Shown here in pieces: positions 8,271 to 16,169 of a stretch of DNA of 64,000 bases. Within the stretch, counting starts at the first letter, position 1. Each line of letters begins with the position of its first letter. The DNA is from Streptomyces varsoviensis. Lineage in GTDB: Bacteria > Actinomycetota > Actinomycetes > Streptomycetales > Streptomycetaceae. The stretch covers positions 124,001-188,000 of the forward strand of contig NZ_JOBF01000016.1 of NCBI RefSeq assembly GCF_000718635.1, given 5' to 3'. A program made the translations under genes and the position numbers. The notes under the pieces are model-generated. The model ran no database searches, was not told the DNA's origin, and saw only the letters and a program-made list of their open reading frames with translations.

Positions 8271-9566
8271 ATGCAGAGCCCATTGAGCGAGGTGGTCCGG
8301 CGTCACAAGGCCGGGCAGCCGCAGGGCATCACCTCGGTGTGTTCGGCTCATCCGCTGGTCATCGAGGCGGCCATGGTGCAGGCACGGGAGACCGGCGGTC
8401 ACGTACTGGTGGAGGCGACCTCGAACCAGGTCGACCAGTACGGCGGTTACACGGGCATGCGGCCCGCGGACTTCCGCGACCTCGTGTACGGCATCGCGAC
8501 CGAAAGTGGTCTGCCACTGGACCGAGTGATTCTCGGCGGCGACCACCTCGGACCGAACCGGTGGCAGTCCCTGACGCCCGACGAGGCGATGGAGCAGGCC
8601 GACGCCCTGGTCGCCGCCTATGTGGCCGCGGACTTCACCAAGATCCACCTGGACTGCAGCTTCGCCTGCGCCGGCGACCCCGTACCGCTGACCGACGACC
8701 TGGTCGCCGAACGCGCCGCGCGGCTGATCCGGGTGGCCGAGGAGACGGCCGGCCCCGAGCGCGCCGAGCGGATCCGGTATGTGATCGGTACCGAGGTGCC
8801 CACACCCGGCGGCGCGCACGAGACGCTCGACGCGCTCCTCCCCACCACGCCCGAGGCGGCGCGCGCCACCCTGGAGCAGCACCGCAAGGCGTTCGCCCAG
8901 CACGGCATCGACGAGGTCTGGCCGCGCGTCATGGCCCTCGTGGTCCAGCCGGCCGTCGAGTTCGACCATGTGCAGGTCGTCGACTACCGGCGCGAGCTGA
9001 CCGAGGAGCTGCGCAAGGTCCTCGACGACGAGCCCACCATGGTCTACGAGGCCCACTCGACCGACTACCAGACCGCCGAGGCGCTCACCGCGCTGGTCGA
9101 GGACCACTGGGCGGTCCTCAAGGTGGGCCCCGGGCTGACCTTCGCCCTGCGCGAGGCGCTGTTCGCCCTCGCCGCGATCGAGGACGAGCTGGTACCGGCC
9201 GCCGAGCGGTCGCGCCTTCCCGAGGTCGTCGAGGAGCGGATGCTCGCCGAGCCCGCCAAGTGGGAGGGCTACTACCCGGGCAGCGCCGCCGAGCAGCGCC
9301 TCGCACGCCGCTACAGCTACAGCGACCGGATGCGCTACTACTGGCCCGACCCTGAGATCGAGAAGGCCCAGGCCCGACTGATGGCCAACCTCTCGGCCGT
9401 GGACATCCCGCTGCCGCTGCTCAGCGCCCACCTCCCCCTCCAGTACGCCCGCGTCCGTCACGGCGAGCTCGCCGCCCGGCCGCGCGACCTGGCCGTCGAC
9501 CACGTCCGCGACGTTCTGCGCGACTACGACCGCGCCTCCCACCCCCACCTGATGGAGCACGTGTGA
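8271..9566 (+). CDS. Tagatose-1,6-bisphosphate aldolase, non-catalytic GatZ/KbaZ-type subunit
   Basis: The 431-residue protein carries the GatZ/KbaZ signatures: ANPLVIEAAM-like text near residue 30 (here AHPLVIEAAM), VEATSNQVDQYGGYTGM, ILGGDHLGPNRWQ, TKIHLDCSFACAGDP and YVIGTEVPTPGGA. In enterobacteria this subunit stabilises the GatY/KbaY aldolase that cleaves tagatose-1,6-bisphosphate to dihydroxyacetone phosphate and glyceraldehyde-3-phosphate. The matching aldolase is encoded at 12864. The ATG at 8271 follows AAGGGG, and an upstream TTG at 8241 is less likely. The stop overlaps the next start (GTGA at 9563). Confidence 0.92.
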   Translation: MQSPLSEVVRRHKAGQPQGITSVCSAHPLVIEAAMVQARETGGHVLVEATSNQVDQYGGYTGMRPADFRDLVYGIATESGLPLDRVILGGDHLGPNRWQSLTPDEAMEQADALVAAYVAADFTKIHLDCSFACAGDPVPLTDDLVAERAARLIRVAEETAGPERAERIRYVIGTEVPTPGGAHETLDALLPTTPEAARATLEQHRKAFAQHGIDEVWPRVMALVVQPAVEFDHVQVVDYRRELTEELRKVLDDEPTMVYEAHSTDYQTAEALTALVEDHWAVLKVGPGLTFALREALFALAAIEDELVPAAERSRLPEVVEERMLAEPAKWEGYYPGSAAEQRLARRYSYSDRMRYYWPDPEIEKAQARLMANLSAVDIPLPLLSAHLPLQYARVRHGELAARPRDLAVDHVRDVLRDYDRASHPHLMEHV

Positions 9567-10720
9567 CCACGCCCTCCGGCACCCTGTCCCTCGACGAGGG
9601 CGCCGCCCACACCATCCGCGAGATCGCCCAGCAGCCCGCCCTGTGGCGCGAGGTCGACCGGATCATCGCGGCCTCCCGGGAGTCGCTGGACGCCTTCGTG
9701 CGTCCGCTCGTCGCCCGCGCCCACCTGCGCGTCGTACTCACCGGCGCCGGCACCTCCGCGTTCGCCGGCCAGGTGCTCCAGACCGCCCTGGCCCGGCGCC
9801 TGGGCCGCCGTGTCGACGCGGTGCCCACCACGGACCTCGTCGCCGACCCCCGCGGCACGCTCGCCGAGGACGTTCCCACGCTGCTGGTCTCCTTCGCGCG
9901 CTCGGGCGACAGCCCGGAGTCCGTGGCGGCCACCGCCCTGGCCGACCAGGTCCTCTCCGAGGTGCACCACCTCGTGATCACCTGCAACGAGCAGGGCCGC
10001 CTGGCCCGCGAGCACGCGGAGCTGCCGAATTCCCACGTGCTGCTGATGCCGGCCGCGTCCAACGACCGCGGTTTCGCCATGACGTCGAGCTTCACGTGCA
10101 TGACGCTCGCGGCGCTGCTCGCTCTCGGCGGCAGCGCCTACGACGGGGTCGCCGAGCGCCTGGCCGCGGCGGTCGAGACGATCTGCGAGAGCGACGCCGT
10201 GGACCGTACCGTCGGCGCCCTCGTGGCCCGCGCGCCCGAGCGCATCGTCTTCCTGGGCAGCGGCCCGTTGAAGGGCCTCGCCTCGGAGTCGGCGCTGAAG
10301 GTGCTCGAACTCACCGGTGGGACGCTGATGGCCGTCGCGGAGACCTCGCTGGGATTCCGGCACGGCCCCAAGGCGGTGCTCAACGACCGTACGGTCGCCG
10401 TGGTGTACATGTCGAACGACCCCTACACCCGCAAGTACGACCAGGACATCTCCGCGGAACTGCGCGGAAATCTCCCCGCGGGCAGCGTCGTCACCGTCTC
10501 CGCGGGACCCGGCGTGGAAGCGGACGGCGGCGACGCCTGGCCGCTGCCGGGCCTCGACGGAGTCGAGGACGTCGCCCTGGCGCTGTCCGCTGTGGTGTAC
10601 GCGCAGCTCATCGCCCTGCGCGCCGCCCAGGCCCGGGGGCTGCGGGCCGACAACCCGTTCCCCTCGGGTGAGGTCAACCGCGTCGTGCAGGGCGTGACTC
10701 TGCACTCCCTGCACAACTGA
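9563..10720 (+). CDS. agaS: AgaS-type SIS-domain sugar isomerase / galactosamine-6-phosphate deaminase
   Basis: The 385-residue protein has two SIS domains. The first includes RVVLTGAGTSAFAGQ (near residue 55) and LLVSFARSGDSPES. The second has FLGSGPLKGLASESALKVLEL and ETSLGFRHGPKA, and the end reads NPFPSGEVNRVVQGVTLH. These match AgaS, which converts galactosamine-6-phosphate to tagatose-6-phosphate and ammonia. It begins with GTG overlapping the gatZ stop, showing tight coupling. The gene sits where the pathway needs it, between kinase and aldolase genes. Confidence 0.92.
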   Translation: MTTPSGTLSLDEGAAHTIREIAQQPALWREVDRIIAASRESLDAFVRPLVARAHLRVVLTGAGTSAFAGQVLQTALARRLGRRVDAVPTTDLVADPRGTLAEDVPTLLVSFARSGDSPESVAATALADQVLSEVHHLVITCNEQGRLAREHAELPNSHVLLMPAASNDRGFAMTSSFTCMTLAALLALGGSAYDGVAERLAAAVETICESDAVDRTVGALVARAPERIVFLGSGPLKGLASESALKVLELTGGTLMAVAETSLGFRHGPKAVLNDRTVAVVYMSNDPYTRKYDQDISAELRGNLPAGSVVTVSAGPGVEADGGDAWPLPGLDGVEDVALALSAVVYAQLIALRAAQARGLRADNPFPSGEVNRVVQGVTLHSLHN

Positions 10721-10768
10721 TCAAAGGCACAACGGCGCGGTTCCAGGGCGCCGGACGGAGGTACAACG

Positions 10769-11761
10769 ATGTTCCTAGGTGTCGACGGCGGCGGTACGAA
10801 AACCGCCTTCTGCCTGGTCGACCGGGGCGGACAAGTCGTGGCGCGAGCGCAGGCGGCAAGTTCGTACTACTTCTCCCACGGCATCGAGCTCGTCGAGCGC
10901 GTGCTGGGGGAAGGGGTCGACGCTGTCTGTGCGGCGGCCGAGCTGTCCCCCGCCGACATCGAGTACGCCTTTTTCGGCTTGCCCGGTTACGGGGAGGCGG
11001 CCCGCGATCTGCCCGTCCTGAACGCGACCCCGCGAGCCGTGCTCGGACACGACCGCTACGCCTGCGACAACGACATGGTCTGCGGCTGGGCCGGCTCGCT
11101 GGGCGCGGTCGACGGCATCAACGTCATCAGCGGCACCGGCTCCATGACCTACGGCGAGCGGCAGGGCCGCGGCGTGCGCGTCGGCGGCTGGAGCGAGATG
11201 TTCGGCGATGAGGGATCGGCGCACTGGATCGCGGTCCGCGGCCTCAACGCCTTCTCGCGGATGGCCGACGGCCGGATTCCCGAGGGCCCCCTGTCGAAGG
11301 TGTTCCGGCGCCACCTGGATCTCGCGTCCGATCTGGACGTGATCGACGTCGTCCACAACCAGTGGCAGGGCGACCGCGGCCGGATCGCGGCGCTCAGCCG
11401 CTCGGTGGCCGAGGCCGCCGGTCTGGGCGACGAGGCCGCCTCGGCGATCCTCGCCGAGGCGGGCCGGGAGCTCGCCCTGCTCGTCGACGTCACCCGCGAG
11501 CGGCTGGAGTTCGGCCCGGACGAGACCGTACCGGTCTCCTACTCGGGCGGCACCTTCGGCGCGGACCCGGTTCTGGAGGCGTTCGCCACCGGACTGAAGA
11601 GTCGTTTCACCCACTACGAACTGCGACACCCGCTGTACGAGCCCGTCGTAGGCGCCGCCCTGTACGCGGCGAAAATCGCCGGAACCCCGCTCGACCAGCC
11701 CGCGCTCGACGCGCTGCGCATGGCCTCCGGGATCACCGCCCCAGGAGGAGAGAACCGATGA
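10769..11761 (+). CDS. BadF/BcrAD-type amino-sugar kinase
   Basis: The 330-residue ATPase of the ASKHA fold shows the phosphate-1 motif GVDGGGTKT at residues 4-12, DNDMVCGW, the SGTGSMTYG segment and the GWSEMFGDEGSAHWIA motif typical of N-acetylglucosamine-type kinases. It probably phosphorylates imported GalNAc, GalN or a related hexosamine at C6. GGAGG precedes the ATG at 10769, and the stop overlaps the permease start (ATGA at 11758). The locus has no NagA/AgaA deacetylase gene, so either GalN is the substrate or a deacetylase elsewhere is used. Confidence 0.88.
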   Translation: MFLGVDGGGTKTAFCLVDRGGQVVARAQAASSYYFSHGIELVERVLGEGVDAVCAAAELSPADIEYAFFGLPGYGEAARDLPVLNATPRAVLGHDRYACDNDMVCGWAGSLGAVDGINVISGTGSMTYGERQGRGVRVGGWSEMFGDEGSAHWIAVRGLNAFSRMADGRIPEGPLSKVFRRHLDLASDLDVIDVVHNQWQGDRGRIAALSRSVAEAAGLGDEAASAILAEAGRELALLVDVTRERLEFGPDETVPVSYSGGTFGADPVLEAFATGLKSRFTHYELRHPLYEPVVGAALYAAKIAGTPLDQPALDALRMASGITAPGGENR

Positions 11762-12726
11762 ACACAGGCAAGAAGAGCTGGATTCTGTACGCGTCGCTGC
11801 TGGTCCTGTTCTGGGGTGTGTGGGGCGCCTTCTCCAGCGAGCCGAACAGCAGGTACGACTACCCCAACGAGATGATCTACATCATCTGGGCCTGCACCAT
11901 GCTCATCCCCGCGTTCTTCGCGCTGCGCGGCAACAAGTTCGACCGCCGGCCGATCGCCGCCGTGTACGGACTGATCGCGGGACTGACCGGCGCCGGCGGC
12001 CAGCTCCTGCTGTTCAAGGCGCTCGCCAACGGCCCGGCGTACCTGATCTTCCCCCTGGTGTCGCTCTCCCCCGTGGTCACCGTCCTCCTGGCGATGGCGC
12101 TGCTGAAGGAGCGGATCAACCGGCTCGCCCTGGTCGGCGTCGTCGCGGCGCTGGCGGCGATCGTGCTGCTCTCCATTCCCAGCAGCAAGGACGACTCGAA
12201 CTCGCACGGCCCGTGGCTGCTGATGGCCATCCTGATCTGTGTCGCCTGGGGCGTGCAGGCGTTCTGCATGCGCAAGGCCGCGGTGGTCGGGGTCAACGAC
12301 GCGACGACCTTCGGCTGGATGACCATCAGCGGACTGCTGCTGATTCCGGTGGCGTTCGTGATGATGGGCGATTTCCCGTCCGGCGCTCCGTGGCAGGCGC
12401 CGACGCTCACCGCGGTGACGCAGGTGCTCAACGCGGTCGGCGCGCTGTTCCTGGTCATGGCGTTCAGCCGGGGCAAGGCCACGGTCGTCGCCCCCATCAC
12501 CAACGCGCTGGCCCCGGTGCTGACGATCGTGCTGTCCCTGGCGGTCTACCAGACGCTCCCGAGCGTGTGGGGCGCCCTCGGCATCGTGCTGGCCCTCGGG
12601 GGCTCGACCCTGATGGTCTACAGCGACGAGAAGAGCGGCGAGAACGGCGAGAACGGCGAGAACTCCGCGGCCCTGGGCGCGGCGTCCGACGCGGCAGACG
12701 TGACTCCGGCGCCGCAGAAGACCTGA
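11758..12726 (+). CDS. DMT/EamA-family sugar permease
   Basis: The 322-residue membrane protein has about 10 predicted helices in two EamA-like halves. Clear segments include LYASLLVLFWGVWGAFS at the N-terminus, GAGGQLLLFKALANGP, LVSLSPVVTVLLAMALLKERIN, and in the second half FLVMAFSRGKATVVAPI with APVLTIVLSLAVYQ. The tail has a short GENGENGEN repeat. Its place between kinase and aldolase genes, with a start overlapping the kinase stop, suggests that it imports the free amino sugar that the kinase then traps. A DMT carrier in place of a PTS or ABC importer is unusual for such loci. Confidence 0.8.
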   Translation: MNTGKKSWILYASLLVLFWGVWGAFSSEPNSRYDYPNEMIYIIWACTMLIPAFFALRGNKFDRRPIAAVYGLIAGLTGAGGQLLLFKALANGPAYLIFPLVSLSPVVTVLLAMALLKERINRLALVGVVAALAAIVLLSIPSSKDDSNSHGPWLLMAILICVAWGVQAFCMRKAAVVGVNDATTFGWMTISGLLLIPVAFVMMGDFPSGAPWQAPTLTAVTQVLNAVGALFLVMAFSRGKATVVAPITNALAPVLTIVLSLAVYQTLPSVWGALGIVLALGGSTLMVYSDEKSGENGENGENSAALGAASDAADVTPAPQKT

Positions 12727-12758
12727 TCGCCCGCGTATCCGTACCGGGCGACTCACGT

Positions 12759-12788
12759 AGGGTACGGGCCGACACCGGCCCGTACCCT
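12759..12788 (+). terminator. Strong intercistronic hairpin, possible attenuator or processing site
   Basis: A perfect 13-bp stem (AGGGTACGGGCCG paired with its complement) encloses a 4-nt ACAC loop. It lies 33 bp after the permease stop and 75 bp before the aldolase gene. There is no T tract, and the downstream gene belongs to the same pathway, so partial termination or mRNA 3'-end stabilisation is more likely than full termination. Confidence 0.55.
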
Positions 12789-12863
12789 GCGGCCCGTATC
12801 CACGGACCCCGTACCCACCGGCCCGTACCCACCGAACCGACATGAAAGCGAGGGGACACCCTC

Positions 12864-13715
12864 ATGCCCCTGGTTCCCACGCGCGAACTCGTCTCGCAGG
12901 CCGCCGCCGCGGGCCAGGCCGTCGCGGCGTTCAACGTGATCACGCTGGAGCACGCCGAGGCGATCACCGCCGGCGCGGCCGCCGCGGGCGCCCCGGGGGT
13001 GATCCTCCAGATCAGCGAGAACGCCGTACGGTTCCACGGCGGCCGCGTCGAGCCGATCGCACGGGCCGCGGCCGAGGTCGGCAAGGTCTGTGACGTCGAC
13101 GTCGCCCTGCACATGGACCACGTGACGGACATGCGGCTGCTGCGCACGGCGGCCGACGCGGGGTTCTCCTCCGCGATGTTCGACGCCGGGGCGCAGCCGT
13201 ACGCCGAGAACCTCGCCGCCACCCGCGCCGCGGCCGAGTGGGCCCACGGCGCGGGCCTGTGGCTGGAGGCCGAACTCGGCTACGTGGGCGGCAAGCCCGA
13301 CGCCCCCGCGAGCGCCCACGCGGCCGGGGTCCGCACCGACCCGCAGGAGGCGGCGCGCTATGTCGCGGACACCGGCGTGGACGCCCTGGCCGTCGCCGTC
13401 GGCAGCAGCCACGCGATGACCGAACGCTCCGCGACCCTGGACCACGCGCTCATCGAACGCCTTCGGGAGGCCGTGCCCGTACCTCTGGTGCTGCACGGTT
13501 CGTCGGGCGTCGGCGACGACGACCTGCGACGGGCCGTCCAGGCGGGCATCGTGAAGATCAACATCGGTACCGCTCTCAACATCGCGTTCACCGGCGCGGT
13601 CCGCGAGACACTGGCCGACCGCCCCGACCTGACCGACCCCCGCCCCTACCTCACCCAGGGCCGCGAGTCGATGGCGGAGACGGTCCGCGTCCTGCTCGGC
13701 GTGGTGAGCGGCTGA
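12864..13715 (+). CDS. Class II aldolase, tagatose-bisphosphate/fructose-bisphosphate type (GatY/KbaY-like)
   Basis: The 283-residue zinc-dependent aldolase has AAFNVITLEHAEAI, the metal-ligand and catalytic segment VALHMDHVTDM near residues 76-86, LWLEAELGYVGG around 130, VLHGSSGVGDDDLRRAV and KINIGTALNIAFT. It should cleave tagatose-1,6-bisphosphate, working with the GatZ-like subunit encoded at 8271. The phosphofructokinase-type step is not encoded here and may be supplied by a housekeeping enzyme. The ATG at 12864 follows a GAGGGGA ribosome site. Confidence 0.9.
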   Translation: MPLVPTRELVSQAAAAGQAVAAFNVITLEHAEAITAGAAAAGAPGVILQISENAVRFHGGRVEPIARAAAEVGKVCDVDVALHMDHVTDMRLLRTAADAGFSSAMFDAGAQPYAENLAATRAAAEWAHGAGLWLEAELGYVGGKPDAPASAHAAGVRTDPQEAARYVADTGVDALAVAVGSSHAMTERSATLDHALIERLREAVPVPLVLHGSSGVGDDDLRRAVQAGIVKINIGTALNIAFTGAVRETLADRPDLTDPRPYLTQGRESMAETVRVLLGVVSG

Positions 13716-13729
13716 GCCGCTGAGAGGTT

Positions 13730-13761
13730 GAGGGGCCCCGGAATCCGACACACGGGGCCTC
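13730..13761 (+). terminator. Imperfect hairpin after the aldolase gene
   Basis: GAGGGGCCCCG at 13730-13740 can pair, with a 2-base bulge, with CGGGGCCTC at 13753-13761. It lies about 15 bp after the aldolase stop. It is a weak terminator candidate. The following ~290 bp to 14048 shows no gene that I can support. Confidence 0.35.
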
Positions 13762-14048
13762 CGCCGCCCGCTAGCACCCCTTCTCCGCATACCTGAGCGA
13801 GGGCCACCCGGGCCCAGCGGCGGCCGGGTGAGCATCGAGCCGAGAGAGACCGCTGCGCACTCGCGCCGAGCTGGTCCCCGCTTGATGGAGGGTCCTTCGC
13901 GCCGCGGCAGGAGCGCACGTAGGCCCAGGGCGCCGCAGGCACCTCCGCCTCCGCTCCGGCCGGGGCGTGGCCGGCGAGCGCCCCCGCCGACCCGGCGTGG
14001 GCGCATCCGGCACCGCGGGGTCGCGTCGTACGCTGTGCCTGGCAGCGG

Positions 14049-14719
14049 CCCTGGCCGCTCGTCCCCTCCCAACACCAGTCCGCCGCCTTCGCGTTCACCC
14101 AATTCACCAATAACACGGGCTGGGGAGCCCCGTATAGGTCATCCTGCTGGGCATGCTGCTGCCCCTTTTCGCCTTGGCGGGCTATGACACCTCCGCCCAC
14201 CTCAGCGAAGAGACCAGCCGGGCCTCCGTCGTCGCCGCCCGTGGCACCGCCCGCTCGGTGGCGGCCTCCTGGGCCGCCGGCGGCACCCTGCTGGCCGCCC
14301 TCACCTTCGCCGTCCAGGACTCCGCCGGGACCCTGGCCGGCCTCACCGGCGTGCCCATCGCGCAGATCTTCCTGGACGCGCTCAGCCACGCCTTCGCCAA
14401 GGCACTGGTGCTGATCATCACCGTGGCGCAGTTCCTGTGCGGGTACGCGGTGACCGCCAGTTGCAGCCGCATGATCTACGCGTTCTCCCGGGGCGGCGCC
14501 CTGCCCGGCTGGCCACGGTGGCGAAAGCTCACCCGCCGCACCCGCGTTCCCGCCAACGCCAACGCCGCCGCCAACGCCAACTACACGCTCGCCGCCACAG
14601 CGGTGGCCCTCACCCTGGCCGCCCTGTGGTGGCGCTTCGGCCGCCGCGCCTACCTCAAGCACCACGCCCCCGCAGACCAGACGCACGACGACGACACGAC
14701 CGAAGGAATCATCCGATGA
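14049..14719 (+). pseudogene. Remnant of an APC-family amino acid permease
   Basis: From about 14049 one frame reads PWPLVPSQHQSAAFAFTQF and then TNNTGWGAP, which is typical permease sequence. Near 14135 the frame breaks and continues as VILLGMLLPLFALAGYDTSAHLSEET in the frame of the ORF at 14153. Two or three more membrane segments follow, but the C-terminal part is shortened and contains an NANAAANANY low-complexity stretch. The N-terminal ~190 residues are missing. The stop overlaps the GNAT start at 14716, so in the intact ancestor the permease and the acetyltransferase were coupled. Confidence 0.8.
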
Positions 14720-15534
14720 CATCCACCGGCTTCACGGAGTCCGTCGAATCGCTGCACCAACTCGCCGTCGCCTGGCGGGCCATGGTCCTCGACCACGCCC
14801 CGAGCGCCGACGTGCGCGACCTGCCCGGCCTCGCGGTCCGCTGGGCCGACTCCCCCTTCGCCTTCTGGAACTGCATCGCCCTGACCGAGGAGCAGGTGAC
14901 AGCGGACCTCATGAGGCAACGCCTGGATGAGGCGGCCGACATCATCCGCGCCAAGAGACACTCGGACTCGGGCTTCTTGTGGGTCTTCGAAGACCTCCTC
15001 GACGCCGACGCCCGCACCGCGCTCACGGCGGCGGCCGAACAGGCGGGCCTCCAATACGCCTTGGGCGGTACGGGCATGGCCGGCGACATCCTCCCGCTCC
15101 CCGAACCGCACCACCCCGACCCCGACCTCGCGTTCGTACGCGTGAGTACCGAGGACCACTTGCGCGCCTACGCGGACCTCCAGGCGCGCGCCTACGGCTT
15201 CCCCGTCGACGCGTGCCGTGACGGCCTGACCGGGGCCGGCCTCTGGATGACCGGGATGCACGCCTACCTCGCCCTGCACGGCACCACCCCGGTGTCCTGC
15301 GCCGCCACCATCCCGGCCCAAGGCCGCCTCTTCGTCTGCTTCGTCGCCACGGACCCGCGGTGGCAGCGCCGCGGCTACGGAGAGGCCGTCACCCGCAAGG
15401 CCCTCCACGAAGGAGCCAGGGCCACCGGCCTCACCCGCGCCACCCTCCACGCCACCGAGGCCGGCGCGCCGCTGTACCCGCGCATCGGTTTCACGCCGAA
15501 CACCCCGATCCGCTTCTACACCCTCAAAACCTGA
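14716..15534 (+). CDS. GNAT-family N-acetyltransferase
   Basis: The 272-residue protein has its acetyl-CoA-binding motif near residues 205-225: VCFVATDPRWQRRGYGEAV, with the Q/RxxGxG core. It ends with ATEAGAPLYPRIGFTPNTP, the usual GNAT C-terminus. The N-terminal half (about 110 residues) is less conserved and may be a second, degenerate GNAT lobe. ATG at 14716 overlaps the preceding permease remnant's stop, so its translation may now depend on readthrough of a decayed gene. Substrate unknown. Confidence 0.85.
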   Translation: MTSTGFTESVESLHQLAVAWRAMVLDHAPSADVRDLPGLAVRWADSPFAFWNCIALTEEQVTADLMRQRLDEAADIIRAKRHSDSGFLWVFEDLLDADARTALTAAAEQAGLQYALGGTGMAGDILPLPEPHHPDPDLAFVRVSTEDHLRAYADLQARAYGFPVDACRDGLTGAGLWMTGMHAYLALHGTTPVSCAATIPAQGRLFVCFVATDPRWQRRGYGEAVTRKALHEGARATGLTRATLHATEAGAPLYPRIGFTPNTPIRFYTLKT

Positions 15535-15642
15535 CCACCGGAAGCCGGCGCCGTGGCCCCCATCCTGACCGCGCCCGTGGCGGCCAAGCCCCGTCACATT
15601 CCGAGCCGCAGGGCGGGGCCCTTTTGCGACGGGCTCAAAGAC

Positions 15643-15670
15643 GGCGACCCACTCCGCGTGGTGGGTCGCC
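15643..15670. terminator. Hairpin terminator between convergent genes
   Basis: A 10-bp perfect stem, GGCGACCCAC with GTGGGTCGCC, and an 8-nt loop lie between the GNAT gene and the end of the minus-strand peptide operon. On the minus strand the stem is followed by GTCTTTG, a short U-containing tail, which favours termination of the peptide operon. Confidence 0.65.
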
Positions 15671-15728
15671 TTGATGCCGTGCCTGGCGCGGATAGGCGGT
15701 TGTTGCGGGCGATGAGCGTGCCGGTCGG

Positions 15729-16169
15729 TCACCTCCCGGGCGTCCTCACGACTCCCAGCACGCGCACCAGGGGGAAGTAGCCGAACTCCCTGGAGTCGAA
15801 ACTCGACGAGGGGTTGTCACCGAGCAGCACGGCCATGCCGGCCGGAACCCGCTCGTCGGATACGTTCGCAAGCCTCAGTCCGCGGGGGACCGCGTCTCCG
15901 GGGAGTGCCACGACCCGCTTGATCATCCAATGGCGCGCGGCTACCAAGGGGGGCGCGGCCCTGGCCGGCAGCGGCGGCTCCCGCCAGCCCTGTCTGCCGA
16001 AGGGGGACTCGACGACGACCACCTGGCCCGGTCTGGGCCTGCGCCGCCGTATCACCAGCACTTGATCACGGTCCTGGAAAGCCGGCTCCATGCTCACCCC
16101 TTCGACGGTGACGGACACCAGTCGGCGGGTGAGAGCGGCTGTAGCGATCAATGTCTTTTCCGCGATCAT
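15729..16169 (-). CDS. Stand-alone S26-family signal peptidase
   Basis: The 146-residue protease contains the serine motif GVSMEPAF (Ser26), the general-base motif WMIKRVVALPGD (Lys84) and the C-terminal box LLGDNPSSSFDSREFG. It is much shorter than a housekeeping leader peptidase and has only one weak hydrophobic stretch near the N-terminus. Its start overlaps the stop of the ABC exporter gene (ATGA at 16166-16169). Being the last gene of an operon led by a peptide precursor with an AxA site, it is likely a dedicated leader peptidase for that precursor (inference). Confidence 0.88.
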   Translation of the reverse strand: MIAEKTLIATAALTRRLVSVTVEGVSMEPAFQDRDQVLVIRRRRPRPGQVVVVESPFGRQGWREPPLPARAAPPLVAARHWMIKRVVALPGDAVPRGLRLANVSDERVPAGMAVLLGDNPSSSFDSREFGYFPLVRVLGVVRTPGR

